From: an uncultured Eubacteriales bacterium
GTDB lineage: Bacteria > Bacillota > Clostridia > Oscillospirales > Acutalibacteraceae
Reading direction: 5' to 3'
Length of the DNA stretch: 64,000 nt
NCBI GenBank assembly: GCA_900315255.1
Contig: OMYH01000006.1
Coordinates: 1 to 64,000 of the forward strand
The translations under genes were made by a program, and so were the position numbers. Shown here piece by piece: positions 43,652-53,247 of this stretch. Below the pieces are notes generated by a model. That model made no database searches. It was not told where the DNA came from and saw only the letters and a list, made by a program, of their open reading frames with translations. Position 1 is the stretch's first letter; each line of letters starts with the position of its first letter.

Positions 43652-43807
43652 AGTCAATTAATTATGTGTCTTCATTAGGAGTATGAATAATAAAATGAAG
43701 TACAATGTCGGGTATAAATAATACGCTTCGTAATTCAGAGTATAGTCGCAGAGCTATTAAAATAATAAAGAGTGACAACGCATAATCAATAAAGTATAAT
43801 CATATTC

Positions 43808-43846
43808 TGCCATTGAGGATCTTCTCGGATTCTCATGGCATTTTTT
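43808..43846 (+). terminator. Intrinsic terminator of the hydrolase operon
   Basis: TGCCATTGAG (43808-43817) pairs with CTCATGGCA (43832-43840), followed by six T. Confidence 0.8.
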
Positions 43847-43873
43847 ATGTAACGGCCTTGCGATAATCTTTCC

Positions 43874-43889
43874 TTATCACCGGTGATAA
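43874..43889. promoter_or_regulatory. 16-bp palindrome upstream of the sulfur-assimilation promoter
   Basis: TTATCACCGGTGATAA is a perfect palindrome 11 bases before the -35 box at 43901. Its position fits an operator for a regulator of the metY-like/cysK genes. The regulator is unknown. Confidence 0.45.
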
Positions 43890-43900
43890 ATCATAATGAA

Positions 43901-43929
43901 TTTACAAATAATACCGCCTGTGATATAAT
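43901..43929 (+). promoter_or_regulatory. Promoter ahead of the sulfur-assimilation genes
   Basis: TTTACA (43901-43906), a 17-base spacer and TATAAT (43924-43929). A leader of about 250 bases with a small reading frame precedes the metY-like gene. The 535-base gap from 43652 to 44186 contains the terminator, palindrome, promoter and small frame listed here. Confidence 0.7.
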
Positions 43930-43961
43930 ATAGACAATCCAAACAAACGGAGGTGCAAGTG

Positions 43962-44087
43962 ATGTACGGAAAGATCAACGACATAGAAAACGACTTCATG
44001 TTTTATCGAATGCGATACTCTCGGGCATATACAAAAAGAAGAGTATGCGGCCGTGCCGCAATGCTCCTCAATATGATACGATGTTGA
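43962..44087 (+). CDS. Small reading frame (41 aa) in the metY-like leader
   Basis: ATG 43962 follows a strong GGAGGTG ribosome site and a consensus-like promoter. The 41-residue product is basic, begins MYGKINDIENDFMFYRMRY and ends with cysteine. Possible roles are a leader peptide, a truncated gene or a real small protein. It lacks a run of one amino acid that would mark an attenuator. The ribosome site is its strongest support. Confidence 0.4.
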   Translation: MYGKINDIENDFMFYRMRYSRAYTKRRVCGRAAMLLNMIRC

Positions 44088-44186
44088 TGCTGTAATGCAA
44101 ATTCATACTTTATGTGCCCGGGAGATCGATAATATCTATCAGGCTATTCAAACATATTTAAGGAATTACAAAAGGAGAATACGATC

Positions 44187-45470
44187 ATGAGCAATTATAG
44201 ATTTGAAACATTACAGTTACACGTTGGACAGGAACAGGCAGACCCGGCAACAGATTCACGAGCAGTTCCGATATATCAGACTACATCTTACGTTTTCCAT
44301 AACAGCAAGCACGCAGCAGACCGTTTCGGACTTGCAGACCCGGGAAACATCTACGGCAGACTTACGAACACCACACAGGAGGTTCTTGAAAAGAGGATAG
44401 CTGCTCTTGAAGGAGGCAGTGCAGCCCTGGCAGTATCCTCGGGAGCAGCGGCGATCAGCTACACGATCGAAGCTCTTGCGGCAAACGGCGGGCACATAGT
44501 AGCTCAGAAGACTATCTACGGCGGAACATTCAATCTTTTAGCGCACACTCTTCCTCAGTACGGTATTACAACTACTTTTGTGAACATACATGATCTTGCC
44601 GAGGTAGAAGATTCCATCACAGATAATACGAGAGCGATCTTCCTTGAAACTCTCGGCAACCCGAATAGCGACATTCCAGATATAGACGCAGTATCGCAGA
44701 TCGCTCACAAGCACGGAATACCTGTAGTTATAGACAATACATTTGGTACACCTTACCTTATTCGTCCGATTGAGCATGGTGCAGATATCGTAGTACACTC
44801 TGCAACAAAGTTTCTCGGAGGTCACGGCACTACTCTCGGCGGCATAATCGTAGAATCAGGAAAGTTTGACTGGAGCGCAGGCGGAAAATATCCGATTATC
44901 GCAGCTCCGAACCCGAGCTATCATGGTGTTTCATTCTATGAAGCTGTAGGACCGGCTGCTTTTGTAACTTACATTCGTGCAATACTTCTTCGTGATACAG
45001 GCGCAGCGATTTCACCTTTCAACGCCTTTCTTTTGCTTCAGGGTGTGGAAACACTGTCACTTCGCCTTGAAAGACACGCTGAAAATACGAAAAAGGTAGT
45101 TGAATATCTCAACGGTCATCCTCTGGTTGAAAAGGTCAATCATCCGTCGCTCAAGGATCACCCGGATCACGCTTTGTACGAGAGATATTTCCCGAACGGA
45201 GGCGGCTCGATCTTTACGTTTGACATCAAGGGCGGCAGGGAAGAAGCTTGGAGTTTCATTGATAATCTGAAAATCTTCTCTCTTCTTGCAAATGTTGCCG
45301 ATGTAAAGAGCCTCGTTATTCATCCCGCATCAACAACGCACTCGCAGCTGTCAGACGAGGAGCTTTTGGATCAGGGTATCAGACAGAGTACGATTAGACT
45401 TTCAATCGGTACCGAGCATATAGATGATATTATCGCAGACCTTGAAAACGGTTTTGCTGCATTAGCATAA
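44187..45470 (+). CDS. metY: O-acetylhomoserine sulfhydrylase (MetY-like)
   Basis: 427 residues, full length for the MetY branch of the Cys/Met metabolism PLP enzymes. N-terminal [30 protein letters not shown] and the PLP lysine K208 ([11 protein letters not shown]) are diagnostic. The enzyme makes homocysteine or methionine precursors from O-acetylhomoserine and sulfide (or methanethiol). ATG 44187 follows AAAGGAG. It is 29 bases before cysK, forming a sulfur-assimilation operon. Confidence 0.93.
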   Translation: MSNYRFETLQLHVGQEQADPATDSRAVPIYQTTSYVFHNSKHAADRFGLADPGNIYGRLTNTTQEVLEKRIAALEGGSAALAVSSGAAAISYTIEALAANGGHIVAQKTIYGGTFNLLAHTLPQYGITTTFVNIHDLAEVEDSITDNTRAIFLETLGNPNSDIPDIDAVSQIAHKHGIPVVIDNTFGTPYLIRPIEHGADIVVHSATKFLGGHGTTLGGIIVESGKFDWSAGGKYPIIAAPNPSYHGVSFYEAVGPAAFVTYIRAILLRDTGAAISPFNAFLLLQGVETLSLRLERHAENTKKVVEYLNGHPLVEKVNHPSLKDHPDHALYERYFPNGGGSIFTFDIKGGREEAWSFIDNLKIFSLLANVADVKSLVIHPASTTHSQLSDEELLDQGIRQSTIRLSIGTEHIDDIIADLENGFAALA

Positions 45471-45499
45471 ATTATATTTTTGAAAGGACGGTTTTTGTT

Positions 45500-46432
45500 A
45501 TGTCAAAGATTTACAAAGGAACTTTGGAACTCATAGGAAATACACCTTTAGTCGAGGTAGTAAATATAGAGAAGGAACTCGGTCTTGAAGCAACTGTACT
45601 CGTTAAGCTGGAATACTTCAATCCGGCAGGCAGCGTTAAAGATCGTATCGCTAAATCTATGATCGAAGACGCTGAGGCGAAGGGGCTGTTAAGGGAAGGC
45701 TCTGTTATAATAGAACCGACTTCGGGTAATACGGGCATAGGTCTTGCAGCTATTGCAGCTGCAAAGGGCTATCGGGTAATACTGACAATGCCCGAAACGA
45801 TGAGCGTGGAACGCCGCAATATTCTGAAAGCCTACGGTGCAGAGTTAGTCCTCACAGAAGGGGCAAAGGGCATGAAGGGTGCTATCGCAAAGGCAGAGGA
45901 GCTTGCAAAGGAGATCCCTGACAGCTTTATTCCCGGACAATTCGTTAACCCTGCAAATCCGACTGCTCATAAGGCAACAACAGGTCCCGAGATCTGGAGA
46001 GATACAGACGGAAAGGTCGATATTTTCATAGCAGGAGTCGGCACGGGCGGTACTGTTACCGGCGTGGGAGAGTATCTCAAGGAGCAGAACCCGAACGTTA
46101 AGATAGTAGCATTGGAGCCGGAGGATTCTCCTGTTTTATCCGAGGGCAGAGCAGGTGCGCATAAGATACAGGGTATCGGCGCAGGTTTTGTTCCTGATGT
46201 ATTGAACACGAAGGTATATGACGAGGTGTTCAAGGCGTCGGGTAAGGATTCTTTTGAAACAGCAAAGCTTCTTGCGAAAAAAGAGGGTATTTCTGTAGGT
46301 ATCTCTTCGGGAGCTTCACTTTTCGGAGCTATAACTCTCGCCAAAAAGCCGGAAAATAAGGGCAAGGTAATAGTAGCATTACTTCCCGACAGCGGCGACA
46401 GATATTATTCAACGCCATTGTTTACCGAATAA
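45500..46432 (+). CDS. cysK: Cysteine synthase A
   Basis: 310 residues. The PLP lysine is K47 ([10 protein letters not shown]), with the TSGNTG phosphate loop and [15 protein letters not shown]. It condenses O-acetylserine with sulfide to give cysteine. It is co-transcribed with the metY-like gene and ended by a terminator at 46442. AAAGGACGG precedes ATG 45500. Confidence 0.96.
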   Translation: MSKIYKGTLELIGNTPLVEVVNIEKELGLEATVLVKLEYFNPAGSVKDRIAKSMIEDAEAKGLLREGSVIIEPTSGNTGIGLAAIAAAKGYRVILTMPETMSVERRNILKAYGAELVLTEGAKGMKGAIAKAEELAKEIPDSFIPGQFVNPANPTAHKATTGPEIWRDTDGKVDIFIAGVGTGGTVTGVGEYLKEQNPNVKIVALEPEDSPVLSEGRAGAHKIQGIGAGFVPDVLNTKVYDEVFKASGKDSFETAKLLAKKEGISVGISSGASLFGAITLAKKPENKGKVIVALLPDSGDRYYSTPLFTE

Positions 46433-46441
46433 ATTCATCAT

Positions 46442-46475
46442 ACTCCGATCGTTACACATATGGTCGGAGTTTTTT
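46442..46475 (+). terminator. Intrinsic terminator of the cysK operon
   Basis: ACTCCGA (46442-46448) pairs with TCGGAGT (46464-46470), followed by TTTTT. Confidence 0.85.
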
Positions 46476-46500
46476 GCATATGATCGGAAAAAATTTAGTA

Positions 46501-46529
46501 TTGCATTATATCAGAAAAAGTGGTAAGAT
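46501..46529 (+). promoter_or_regulatory. Promoter for the exported prephenate-dehydratase-like gene
   Basis: TTGCAT (46501-46506), a 17-base spacer and TAAGAT (46524-46529), about 65 bases before ATG 46597. Confidence 0.5.
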
Positions 46530-46596
46530 TTATACATCTGCAAAATACGAGCAGATCAGGATTCAATAATATCGCACAAACACGCGGAGGCTAAAT

Positions 46597-47592
46597 ATGT
46601 CACAGGAAGTAAAGAAACTATTATCATTTATATTATCCTGCATCATAATCACAGCTATTTCGGGATGCAGCGGATCAACGACAAGCAGCACAAGCGAATC
46701 ATCAATTTTGCCTGAAGCTTCACAGAACACTTCCGAGGAAAATGTCAATAAAGGCATTTCTGAATTTCCGAAGAATGCGAAGGTCAGCTACCTCGGACCT
46801 CAAGGAACATACACCGAAGAGGCAACGCTATTTTTCTTTGGTGATGATACAGTCATGCTGCCCGAAGTTACAGTTGAAGAAGCAATCGAGGACGTTTTAT
46901 CCGAGACGTCCGATTATGCAGTAATACCTCAGGAAAACACTATCGGAGGCGCAGTAACCAATTATGTTGACGCACTTCTTTCATGCGATGATGTTTATAT
47001 TGTAGGAGAGGTCGTTTTGCCTATCAGTCAGACCCTTCTCGGTGTTCCTGGCGCTTCACTCAATGATATAAAAATCGTTTATTCTCATGCTCAGGGGATA
47101 AAGCAAAGCGAACAGTGGCGCAAAGAGAACCTTCCCGATGCTGTGCCCGAAGAAACAGACAGCACAGCAGCAGCTGCTGCTTATGTTGCCGAATCAAATG
47201 ACAGATCATTCGCTGCGATCGCCGCTCCCGGTGCTGCTAAGCTTTACGGACTTGAAGTTTTGGCGGAGAATGTTCAGATCACCGATGCAAACAAAACAAG
47301 ATTTTATGTGTTATCAAAGAAACCTCAGGACAACTTTGCGCACACTAAAGCCGTTTTTGCAGCTTGCCTTACCGCTGATAAGATAGATGACGTCATTGTC
47401 GAGATACACAATTCGGGATTGGAGCTGGTCACGATACATGATCGGCCCGAGGGGAGTATGCTCGGGAAATACAACTATATCATTGAAACGGAAAATGAAA
47501 ACGGAATTTCGAGTTCGATAACCGATAAAATCGCATCGCTTGAAGGTGTAAGATTATTAGGCTGCTTTGACGCAGTATTAAGGAACCACTGA
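46597..47592 (+). CDS. Prephenate dehydratase-like lipoprotein
   Basis: 331 residues. The N-terminus is a lipoprotein signal (LLSFILSCIIITAISGC), then a Ser/Thr/Glu linker. From about 60 the protein is a prephenate dehydratase domain: KVSYLGPQGTYTEEA, DYAVIPQENTIGGAV and the catalytic-type TRFYVLSKKP. An ACT-like regulatory domain follows (ELVTIHDRPEGSMLGKYNYIIE). Prephenate dehydratase is normally cytoplasmic and makes phenylpyruvate for phenylalanine. Export as a lipoprotein suggests a periplasm-facing or binding role. Its last four codons and stop (LRNH-stop) come from the MITE copy inserted at 47578. Confidence 0.85.
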   Translation: MSQEVKKLLSFILSCIIITAISGCSGSTTSSTSESSILPEASQNTSEENVNKGISEFPKNAKVSYLGPQGTYTEEATLFFFGDDTVMLPEVTVEEAIEDVLSETSDYAVIPQENTIGGAVTNYVDALLSCDDVYIVGEVVLPISQTLLGVPGASLNDIKIVYSHAQGIKQSEQWRKENLPDAVPEETDSTAAAAAYVAESNDRSFAAIAAPGAAKLYGLEVLAENVQITDANKTRFYVLSKKPQDNFAHTKAVFAACLTADKIDDVIVEIHNSGLELVTIHDRPEGSMLGKYNYIIETENENGISSSITDKIASLEGVRLLGCFDAVLRNH

Positions 47593-47766
47593 TTAAATCA
47601 CGTCCTTCGGACTGAGCACCAAATTTGCTTGCATCTTTAGTCTCGCCTGCCGGCTCGATCGGTGCTTCTGCTGCAATACGTCAGTATTCCTGCGGATTTT
47701 TCGCACAATTTGCCTAAAAATCTGACGGCGCAACTTCGGCACTCGATTTAATCAGTGTCTCCTTAA
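47578..47766 (-). mobile_element. MITE-like element, copy 2 (189 bp, inverted)
   Basis: Same terminal repeats as copy 1 in opposite orientation (TTAAGGAACCACTGATTAAA at the left, ending CACTCGATTTAATC...CTCCTTAA). It has about 63 extra internal bases between ACGTCCTTC and AATACGTCAG, so copy 1 is an internal deletion of this form or this form has an insertion. It overlaps the 3' end of the prephenate-dehydratase-like gene and supplies its stop codon. The element ends 31 bases before the next gene. Confidence 0.8.
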
Positions 47767-47796
47767 AATAATACTATTACTTTTGGAGGTCTTTTT

Positions 47797-48810
47797 ATGA
47801 ACAGAAAACTTAGAACTATTCTTTGCGGATTATTGTCCGCAGCGATGATTACTGCTGTAATTCTGCCCTTGTCGGGCTGCGAAAAGAAGGACGAAGGTTC
47901 TTCTCAGACTGCTCCCGGGGATGCTGTGGAATCATCTGCCGAGGTATCGGAGACAGTGTCTGAAACAATCTCCGAGGCATCTGCTGCAAATGAAGTGAAG
48001 GGTGATCTTCAGGGTGTACTGGATTCTCTTAAGAAAGAGGACTCCAGCTATAGCGAATATAAGTCGTTTTTCACGACTGCCGAATTCACAGAAGAGATTA
48101 AGGACAACAAGCTCGTCATCACGATAAAGGGTGAGGGAGAGTATGATCCAAACGGTACATGGGAGTTCGTTCAGGATGGTGATTACCTCACATATCAGGA
48201 TAAGGACACCGAAGATTACGTTGGTGTGGTACTCTTCATGGATATGGCGCAGGCTGTGGCAGATTCTCTCGGCATGGACAAGGAGCTCATGTCGGGGTAT
48301 CTCAACGGTATCACCGCTATGGAAATTGAGAGTGACAAATTTGTTTTAACAAAGAACGATGACGGCACTAACAGCTACAAGTTATACATGGCAGCGCCAT
48401 TTGAGATGAAAGAACTTGACGATATCTATATTGGCGGGACATTGCTTGAGGACGTTGAGCCTCTAACCGATGAACATCGCAGTCAGACATTCAGTGTCGG
48501 CAAGATCGCTGCGATCATGAACGGTGATAAGAGCGGCGTTAAAATCCTTATCAGAGAATATGGCGAGCTTGACGACCTTGCGGTTAAGTCTGTTGTGAAT
48601 ATATTCAATGCCTTCCAACCAGACGGATACGAGAGCTTTGCCGAGAACTTCACTGCATTTGAAGATGTTACTACCGATGAGTATACCGTAAAAAAGAATG
48701 CAGATGAAGCCGACATTACAGAATACTTCCAGGAGAAGAAAGACGGCTATTCCTACGGCTGCATAATCATTGGAAAAGAAGAAGCCGAGGAAGAGTTTGA
48801 TATTGAATAA
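47797..48810 (+). CDS. Uncharacterised lipoprotein
   Basis: 337 residues. A lipoprotein signal peptide ends in LPLSGC, and a Ser/Glu/Val-rich spacer follows to about residue 65. The remainder is a hydrophilic, acidic domain (KLVITIKGEGEYDPNGTWEFVQDGDYLTY...) with a beta-rich look and no motif I recognise. TTTGGAGG precedes ATG 47797. It stands alone between the MITE and a terminator; its promoter may lie within or next to the MITE. Confidence 0.7.
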   Translation: MNRKLRTILCGLLSAAMITAVILPLSGCEKKDEGSSQTAPGDAVESSAEVSETVSETISEASAANEVKGDLQGVLDSLKKEDSSYSEYKSFFTTAEFTEEIKDNKLVITIKGEGEYDPNGTWEFVQDGDYLTYQDKDTEDYVGVVLFMDMAQAVADSLGMDKELMSGYLNGITAMEIESDKFVLTKNDDGTNSYKLYMAAPFEMKELDDIYIGGTLLEDVEPLTDEHRSQTFSVGKIAAIMNGDKSGVKILIREYGELDDLAVKSVVNIFNAFQPDGYESFAENFTAFEDVTTDEYTVKKNADEADITEYFQEKKDGYSYGCIIIGKEEAEEEFDIE

Positions 48811-48836
48811 TTTTTTTGCTCATACAAATTACTAAG

Positions 48837-48866
48837 CAGGAGTCTTTTCGGACTCCTGCCTTTTTT
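48837..48866. terminator. Intrinsic terminator between converging genes
   Basis: CAGGAGTC (48837-48844) pairs with GACTCCTG (48851-48858) and is followed by CCTTTTTT. It serves the plus-strand lipoprotein gene and perhaps the minus-strand BspA-like gene, which ends at 48874. Confidence 0.8.
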
Positions 48867-48873
48867 GTGTTTG

Positions 48874-51800
48874 TTAGAAGATGTTATTTCCTATTTTTTC
48901 GTTCTTCGACATATGTATCGTAAATCGGAGAATATCAAGCGCGTCTTTGTTTGAGATCTTGTCATCGCCGTTTACATCCGCAGCCATCAGCTGAACATCG
49001 TCAAGCTGCTTGAGCTTAATTACATACCGCTGGATAAGCATACTGTCCTTAGCCGAAACCTTACCGTCGCCGTCAACGTCGCCGAATGTGCGGTCGGGCT
49101 GTTCGGGCGTGTCGGGAGTTTCTGTGGTTGTATTGTCAGGCGTTGACGACATAAAATGGATCGTTGCGTCCTTCAGGAAACCAGTGTTGGACTCGTTCTT
49201 AATATTGTTCCATTGTTCCTCCGTACCGCCGTAATAAACATCTTTAAGACTTTGGCACACCTCAAAGACCTTGTACCCTATCTCGGTAATACTTTCAGGG
49301 ATAGTAATGGTTTCGAGGTTTATACATCCTGCGAATGTGTTCATTTCGATTTTGGTCATGCCGGAAGACAGAGTTATCTCCTTAAGATTTTCGCACTGGT
49401 AAAAAGCACTTTGTCCGATCTTGGTCACGCTGTCGGGAATGGTTATTTTTTCAAGAGCGGTGCAGTTGCTGAATGTGCTTACGCCTATCTGGGTGACACC
49501 TTCGGAAATATCAAGAGAGGTCAGACTTGCACAGTTATAGAATGCATTATCGCCTATTTTCTTTACCCTGTCGGGAATGTTTATGATCTTTAGTCCCGTA
49601 TAATCTGCAAAGGCTTTTGAACCGATCTCGGTGACTGTATCGGGGATAAAAATCCTTATAACATGAGAATATCTCTCGTCTTTATACTTCATCAGCCTTA
49701 CAATGCCTGTCACTGGCTTTCCGTCGTGTTCACTCGGTATAGTGACAGCCTTGTCGCTTCCCTTATAGCGTACTACGGAATAGGTGCCGTCATCGTTTTT
49801 GTTGTAGTCAAAATCGTTGGGGTCTGTCACGGGCGGTTCAAAGTCCGGTTCAAGATATTTTGCGTCCTCGTCTGTCGAATCATCTACTGCAGTTGACCGC
49901 TCTTCCTCCTGTTTTGGCTCATCAGGTTGTACATCAGGCTCGTCCGGAGATGAAGGCTCGTCCGGAGATGAAGGCTCGTCCGGAGATGAAGGCTCATCCG
50001 AGTCGGTATATGTATCCTCTGTGTCGATAGGTACATCTGTTGATGTATCGGTATCTTCATCTGCAGATGTTTCTGTTGACGTGTCGGTATCTTCGTTGGT
50101 TGATGTATCGCTGTCCTCGTCGGTTGATATATCGGTCGACGTATCGGTGTCGTCATTCATAGATGTATCCGTATCGTTATCGGTATCTGTTGTTGAATCA
50201 GCGCTTGTATCGGACTGTATATCGGTTGAACTATCCGTATCTGTTTCGGACGATGTATCGTCTGTTGTGTCTGTACTTGTATCGGTTGATGTATCGGTCG
50301 ACGTGTCCGAAACAGGTTTCTTATCCCACTGCGCCGTATATGTAACATCTCCCGTGACTGCGGTTATCTCCTTATCCCAGCCCTTGAACGTATACGAATT
50401 GAAGCTGTCAGACAGTCGTGTGGGAATCTCGCCGTCATATGTAGGTATCATTCCGTATGCGACATTGTTGTCGGTTTCAAGGACAGTGCCGTCAAAGTCC
50501 TTCCATTTAACCGTGTATGTATTGATCGTTCTTGTGAATTCTGCCGTATACGTCACGTCTTCTGTCACTGCGGTTATCTCTTTGTCCCAGTCTTTAAAGG
50601 TGTAGGTGTACTGTGCGTTTTTTTTCTTTGTAGGTGTGTTGCCGTCATATGTTGGCATAGTTCCGTATTCAACGTTTTTGTCTGTTTCAAGCACTGTGCC
50701 GTCGGCATTTTTCCATGTGACGGTGTACTTATTAACTGTAGGTGTAAACACGGCTGTATATGTTGCATCGCCTGTCACGGGTGTAATTGTCTTGTCCCAG
50801 CCGCTGAAGGTGTAGGTGTACTGTGCGGTTTTTTCTTTTGTGGGTGTGTTGCCGTCATATGTTGGCATAGTTCCGTACTCAACGTTTTTGTCTGTTTCAA
50901 GCACTGTGCCGTCGGCATTTTTCCATATTACGGAACAGTAAAGAGATTTCATATAGTGCCTGTTGGCATTTTCTAAACAATCATTATCGTTGCCAATGTC
51001 TATATTGTTCCATTGTTCTTCTGTTCCGGTGTAGTACACATCTGTTAAGCTTGTGCAGCCGTAGAATGCTTGATAACCAATACTTGTCACACTGTCCGGT
51101 ATTGTTATGCTTGTTAAGCTTGTGCAGCCGTAGAATGCTTGATAACCAATACTTGTCACACTGTCGGGTATTATTATGCTTGCTAAGCTTGTGCAGCCAC
51201 TGAATGCATCACAACCAATACTTGTCACACTGTTTGGTATATTTATGGTTGTTAAGATTGTGCAGTTGCAGAATGCATACTCTCCAATACTTGTCACACT
51301 ATTGGGTATAGTTATGCTTGTTAAGCTTGTACAGTCTTCGAATGCATAATCACCAACACTTGTCACACTGTCGGGTATGGTAACATCCGTTTTTCGACCA
51401 GGACAGGCAATCAGTGTTTTTACGTTTTTATCATAGAGAATACCGTCAACAGATTTGTAGTTTTCATTATTTGAAGATACTTCTATGCTTGTTAAGCCTG
51501 TACAGCCAGAGAATACAAAATTCCCAATACTTGTCACACTGTCGGGTATCGTTATGCTTGTCAAACTTGTGCAGCCGTAGAATGCAGAATAACTAATACT
51601 TGTCACACTGCCAGGAATCGTTACGTCAGTTTTTCCTCCTGGACAGGAAATCAATGTATTAACGTTTTTATCATAGAGAACACCGTCCACAGATTTGTAA
51701 TTTTCATTATTTGAAGATACTTCTATGCTTGTTAAGCTTGTACACCCCACAAATGAACCATCACCAATATTTGTCACACTGTCGGGTATAGTTATGCTTG

Positions 51801-52824
51801 TTAAGCTTTCGCAGTAGTAGAATGCACCACTACCGATACTTGTCACACTATCGGGTATGGTAACATCCGTTTTTCCACCAGGACAGGCAATCAGTGTATT
51901 TACGTTTTTATCATAAAGAACGCCGTCAACCGACTTGAAATATGCATTATTTGAAGATACATTAATGCTTGTTAAGCTTGTGCAGTACTGGAATGCATAA
52001 TTACCAATATCAGTCACACTGTTCGGTATCAATATGCTTGTTAAGCTTTTGCATTCGCTGAATGCAAAAGAACCAATATTTGTCACACCATTCGATATCA
52101 TTATGCTTGTTAAGCTTGTACAGTTGGAGAATGCTTGATAACCAATACTTGTCACACTGTCGGGTATTGTTATGCTTGTTAAGCTTGTACAGCCGGAGAA
52201 TGCATAATCACCAATACTCGTCACACTGTCGGGTATTGTTATGCTTGTTAAGCTTGTACAGCCGGAGAATGCATAAGTACCAATATCTGTCACACTATCG
52301 GGTATCGTTATGCTTGTTAGGCTCTCACAGCCGTAGAATGCTGACCAATCAATACTTGTCACACTGTCGGGTATCGTTATGCTTGTTAGGCTTGTGCAGT
52401 AGTAGAATGCACCACTACCGATACTTGTCACACTGTCGGGTATTGTTATGCTTGTTAAGCTTGTGCAGTGGGAGAATGCCCATTCACCAATACTTGTCAC
52501 ACTGTCGGGTATGGTGATGCTTTTTAAGTTTTTGCAACCGGAGAAAGCACTCCAACCAATACTCGTCACACTCTTCCCATCTATTGTCTTTGGTATCGTC
52601 ACTTCTGCAGCGCTGCCCGTGTATCCTGTGATTGTTACCATACCATCATCATTCACACTGTACTCAAAATCGCCATACGTCAGCCCACTTACTTCAACAG
52701 CCTTCGCCCCCGATATATTACCGTCGATCTCCGCTGCCCGTGCCGGCAAAAAAGCCGCCGAGCATACCAGAAGCAAGCTCAACAAAACAGCCGTCACACG
52801 GCTGAACCGCCCTTTATTCTTCAT
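48874..52824 (-). CDS. BspA-type leucine-rich-repeat dockerin protein
   Basis: 1316 residues from the ATG at 52824, 8 bases after GAGGAGG; earlier in-frame ATGs overlap that site. A signal peptide covers about 1-30. A long block of LRR_5 (BspA-type) repeats of 23 residues follows (SITIPDSVTSIG.AF.GC.SLT), to about 630. Three InlB-type B repeats (about 640-860: TVTWKNADGTVLETDKNVEYG...) come next, then a Ser/Thr/Asp linker with (SSPDEP) repeats. A second LRR block (about 1050-1230) and a C-terminal type I dockerin (GDVDGDGKVSAKDSMLIQRY...NKDALDILRFTIHMSKN) end the protein. BspA-type LRR proteins bind host or substrate proteins; the dockerin ties this one to a cohesin scaffold. Confidence 0.92.
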   Translation of the reverse strand: MKNKGRFSRVTAVLLSLLLVCSAAFLPARAAEIDGNISGAKAVEVSGLTYGDFEYSVNDDGMVTITGYTGSAAEVTIPKTIDGKSVTSIGWSAFSGCKNLKSITIPDSVTSIGEWAFSHCTSLTSITIPDSVTSIGSGAFYYCTSLTSITIPDSVTSIDWSAFYGCESLTSITIPDSVTDIGTYAFSGCTSLTSITIPDSVTSIGDYAFSGCTSLTSITIPDSVTSIGYQAFSNCTSLTSIMISNGVTNIGSFAFSECKSLTSILIPNSVTDIGNYAFQYCTSLTSINVSSNNAYFKSVDGVLYDKNVNTLIACPGGKTDVTIPDSVTSIGSGAFYYCESLTSITIPDSVTNIGDGSFVGCTSLTSIEVSSNNENYKSVDGVLYDKNVNTLISCPGGKTDVTIPGSVTSISYSAFYGCTSLTSITIPDSVTSIGNFVFSGCTGLTSIEVSSNNENYKSVDGILYDKNVKTLIACPGRKTDVTIPDSVTSVGDYAFEDCTSLTSITIPNSVTSIGEYAFCNCTILTTINIPNSVTSIGCDAFSGCTSLASIIIPDSVTSIGYQAFYGCTSLTSITIPDSVTSIGYQAFYGCTSLTDVYYTGTEEQWNNIDIGNDNDCLENANRHYMKSLYCSVIWKNADGTVLETDKNVEYGTMPTYDGNTPTKEKTAQYTYTFSGWDKTITPVTGDATYTAVFTPTVNKYTVTWKNADGTVLETDKNVEYGTMPTYDGNTPTKKKNAQYTYTFKDWDKEITAVTEDVTYTAEFTRTINTYTVKWKDFDGTVLETDNNVAYGMIPTYDGEIPTRLSDSFNSYTFKGWDKEITAVTGDVTYTAQWDKKPVSDTSTDTSTDTSTDTTDDTSSETDTDSSTDIQSDTSADSTTDTDNDTDTSMNDDTDTSTDISTDEDSDTSTNEDTDTSTETSADEDTDTSTDVPIDTEDTYTDSDEPSSPDEPSSPDEPSSPDEPDVQPDEPKQEEERSTAVDDSTDEDAKYLEPDFEPPVTDPNDFDYNKNDDGTYSVVRYKGSDKAVTIPSEHDGKPVTGIVRLMKYKDERYSHVIRIFIPDTVTEIGSKAFADYTGLKIINIPDRVKKIGDNAFYNCASLTSLDISEGVTQIGVSTFSNCTALEKITIPDSVTKIGQSAFYQCENLKEITLSSGMTKIEMNTFAGCINLETITIPESITEIGYKVFEVCQSLKDVYYGGTEEQWNNIKNESNTGFLKDATIHFMSSTPDNTTTETPDTPEQPDRTFGDVDGDGKVSAKDSMLIQRYVIKLKQLDDVQLMAADVNGDDKISNKDALDILRFTIHMSKNEKIGNNIF

Positions 52825-53190
52825 AACCATTTCCTCCTCGATCATTTCATTTGTTGCTCATATTATCATATCGGCAATCCATACTATATATAATAACATA
52901 ATTTGTCAATTCTCACAACAAATATTGCGATATTAGGTGTGAAATTATTATTTGCATTTTTTGTCAAATATAACGAAAATGGCATCGGTCAAAAGCATTG
53001 CCGAATACCGAAAATAAAAGTAAATCTTGTGTCGAGCCATTATGTAGGAATTTTCGGTGCTGCTTTGAAATCAAACCAAACTGCCTGTACACACCGTCCG
53101 GATGGGGCGGCATATATTATTCGACAAAGCTTTTTGCTTTTTTCTACGGAGTGATCAAAAAGTCAAAAAATGTGAAAATAAATACATTGT
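52825..53190. other. Intergenic region without a recognised gene
   Basis: AT-rich DNA between the divergent BspA-like and two-component genes. Two overlapping short frames (52903-53154 and 52998-53195) lack ribosome sites and protein-like composition. The interval 52990-53155 is less AT-rich than its surroundings and may be a remnant of an older sequence. I see no RNA gene or clear promoter before 53191. Confidence 0.3.
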
Positions 53191-53224
53191 TTTAAGTTTT
53201 CTTTAAGGAATGGTGTGTTATAAT
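53191..53224 (+). promoter_or_regulatory. Promoter with TTTAAG direct repeat, two-component operon
   Basis: TTTAAG at 53191-53196 and 53202-53207 (11-bp period) lies 11 bases before a TATAAT -10 box (53219-53224). No good -35 box is present, so activation through the repeat is likely. The same repeat precedes the gene at 55469. Probable binding site for the OmpR-type regulator encoded next. Confidence 0.6.
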
Positions 53225-53247
53225 AACAAGAAAGGGAGGCGACGAAC

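Noticed and set aside
43930..44186. SAM or T-box riboswitch before the metY-like gene
   Set aside because: I could not find the conserved cores or an antiterminator/terminator pair; only a small reading frame is visible.
49817..52936. Plus-strand frames opposite the BspA-like gene
   Set aside because: They mirror the LRR and SDT repeats on the other strand, have repetitive composition and no start signals.
52903..53195. Two short genes in the BspA/two-component intergenic region
   Set aside because: They overlap each other in different frames, have no ribosome site and no recognisable composition.
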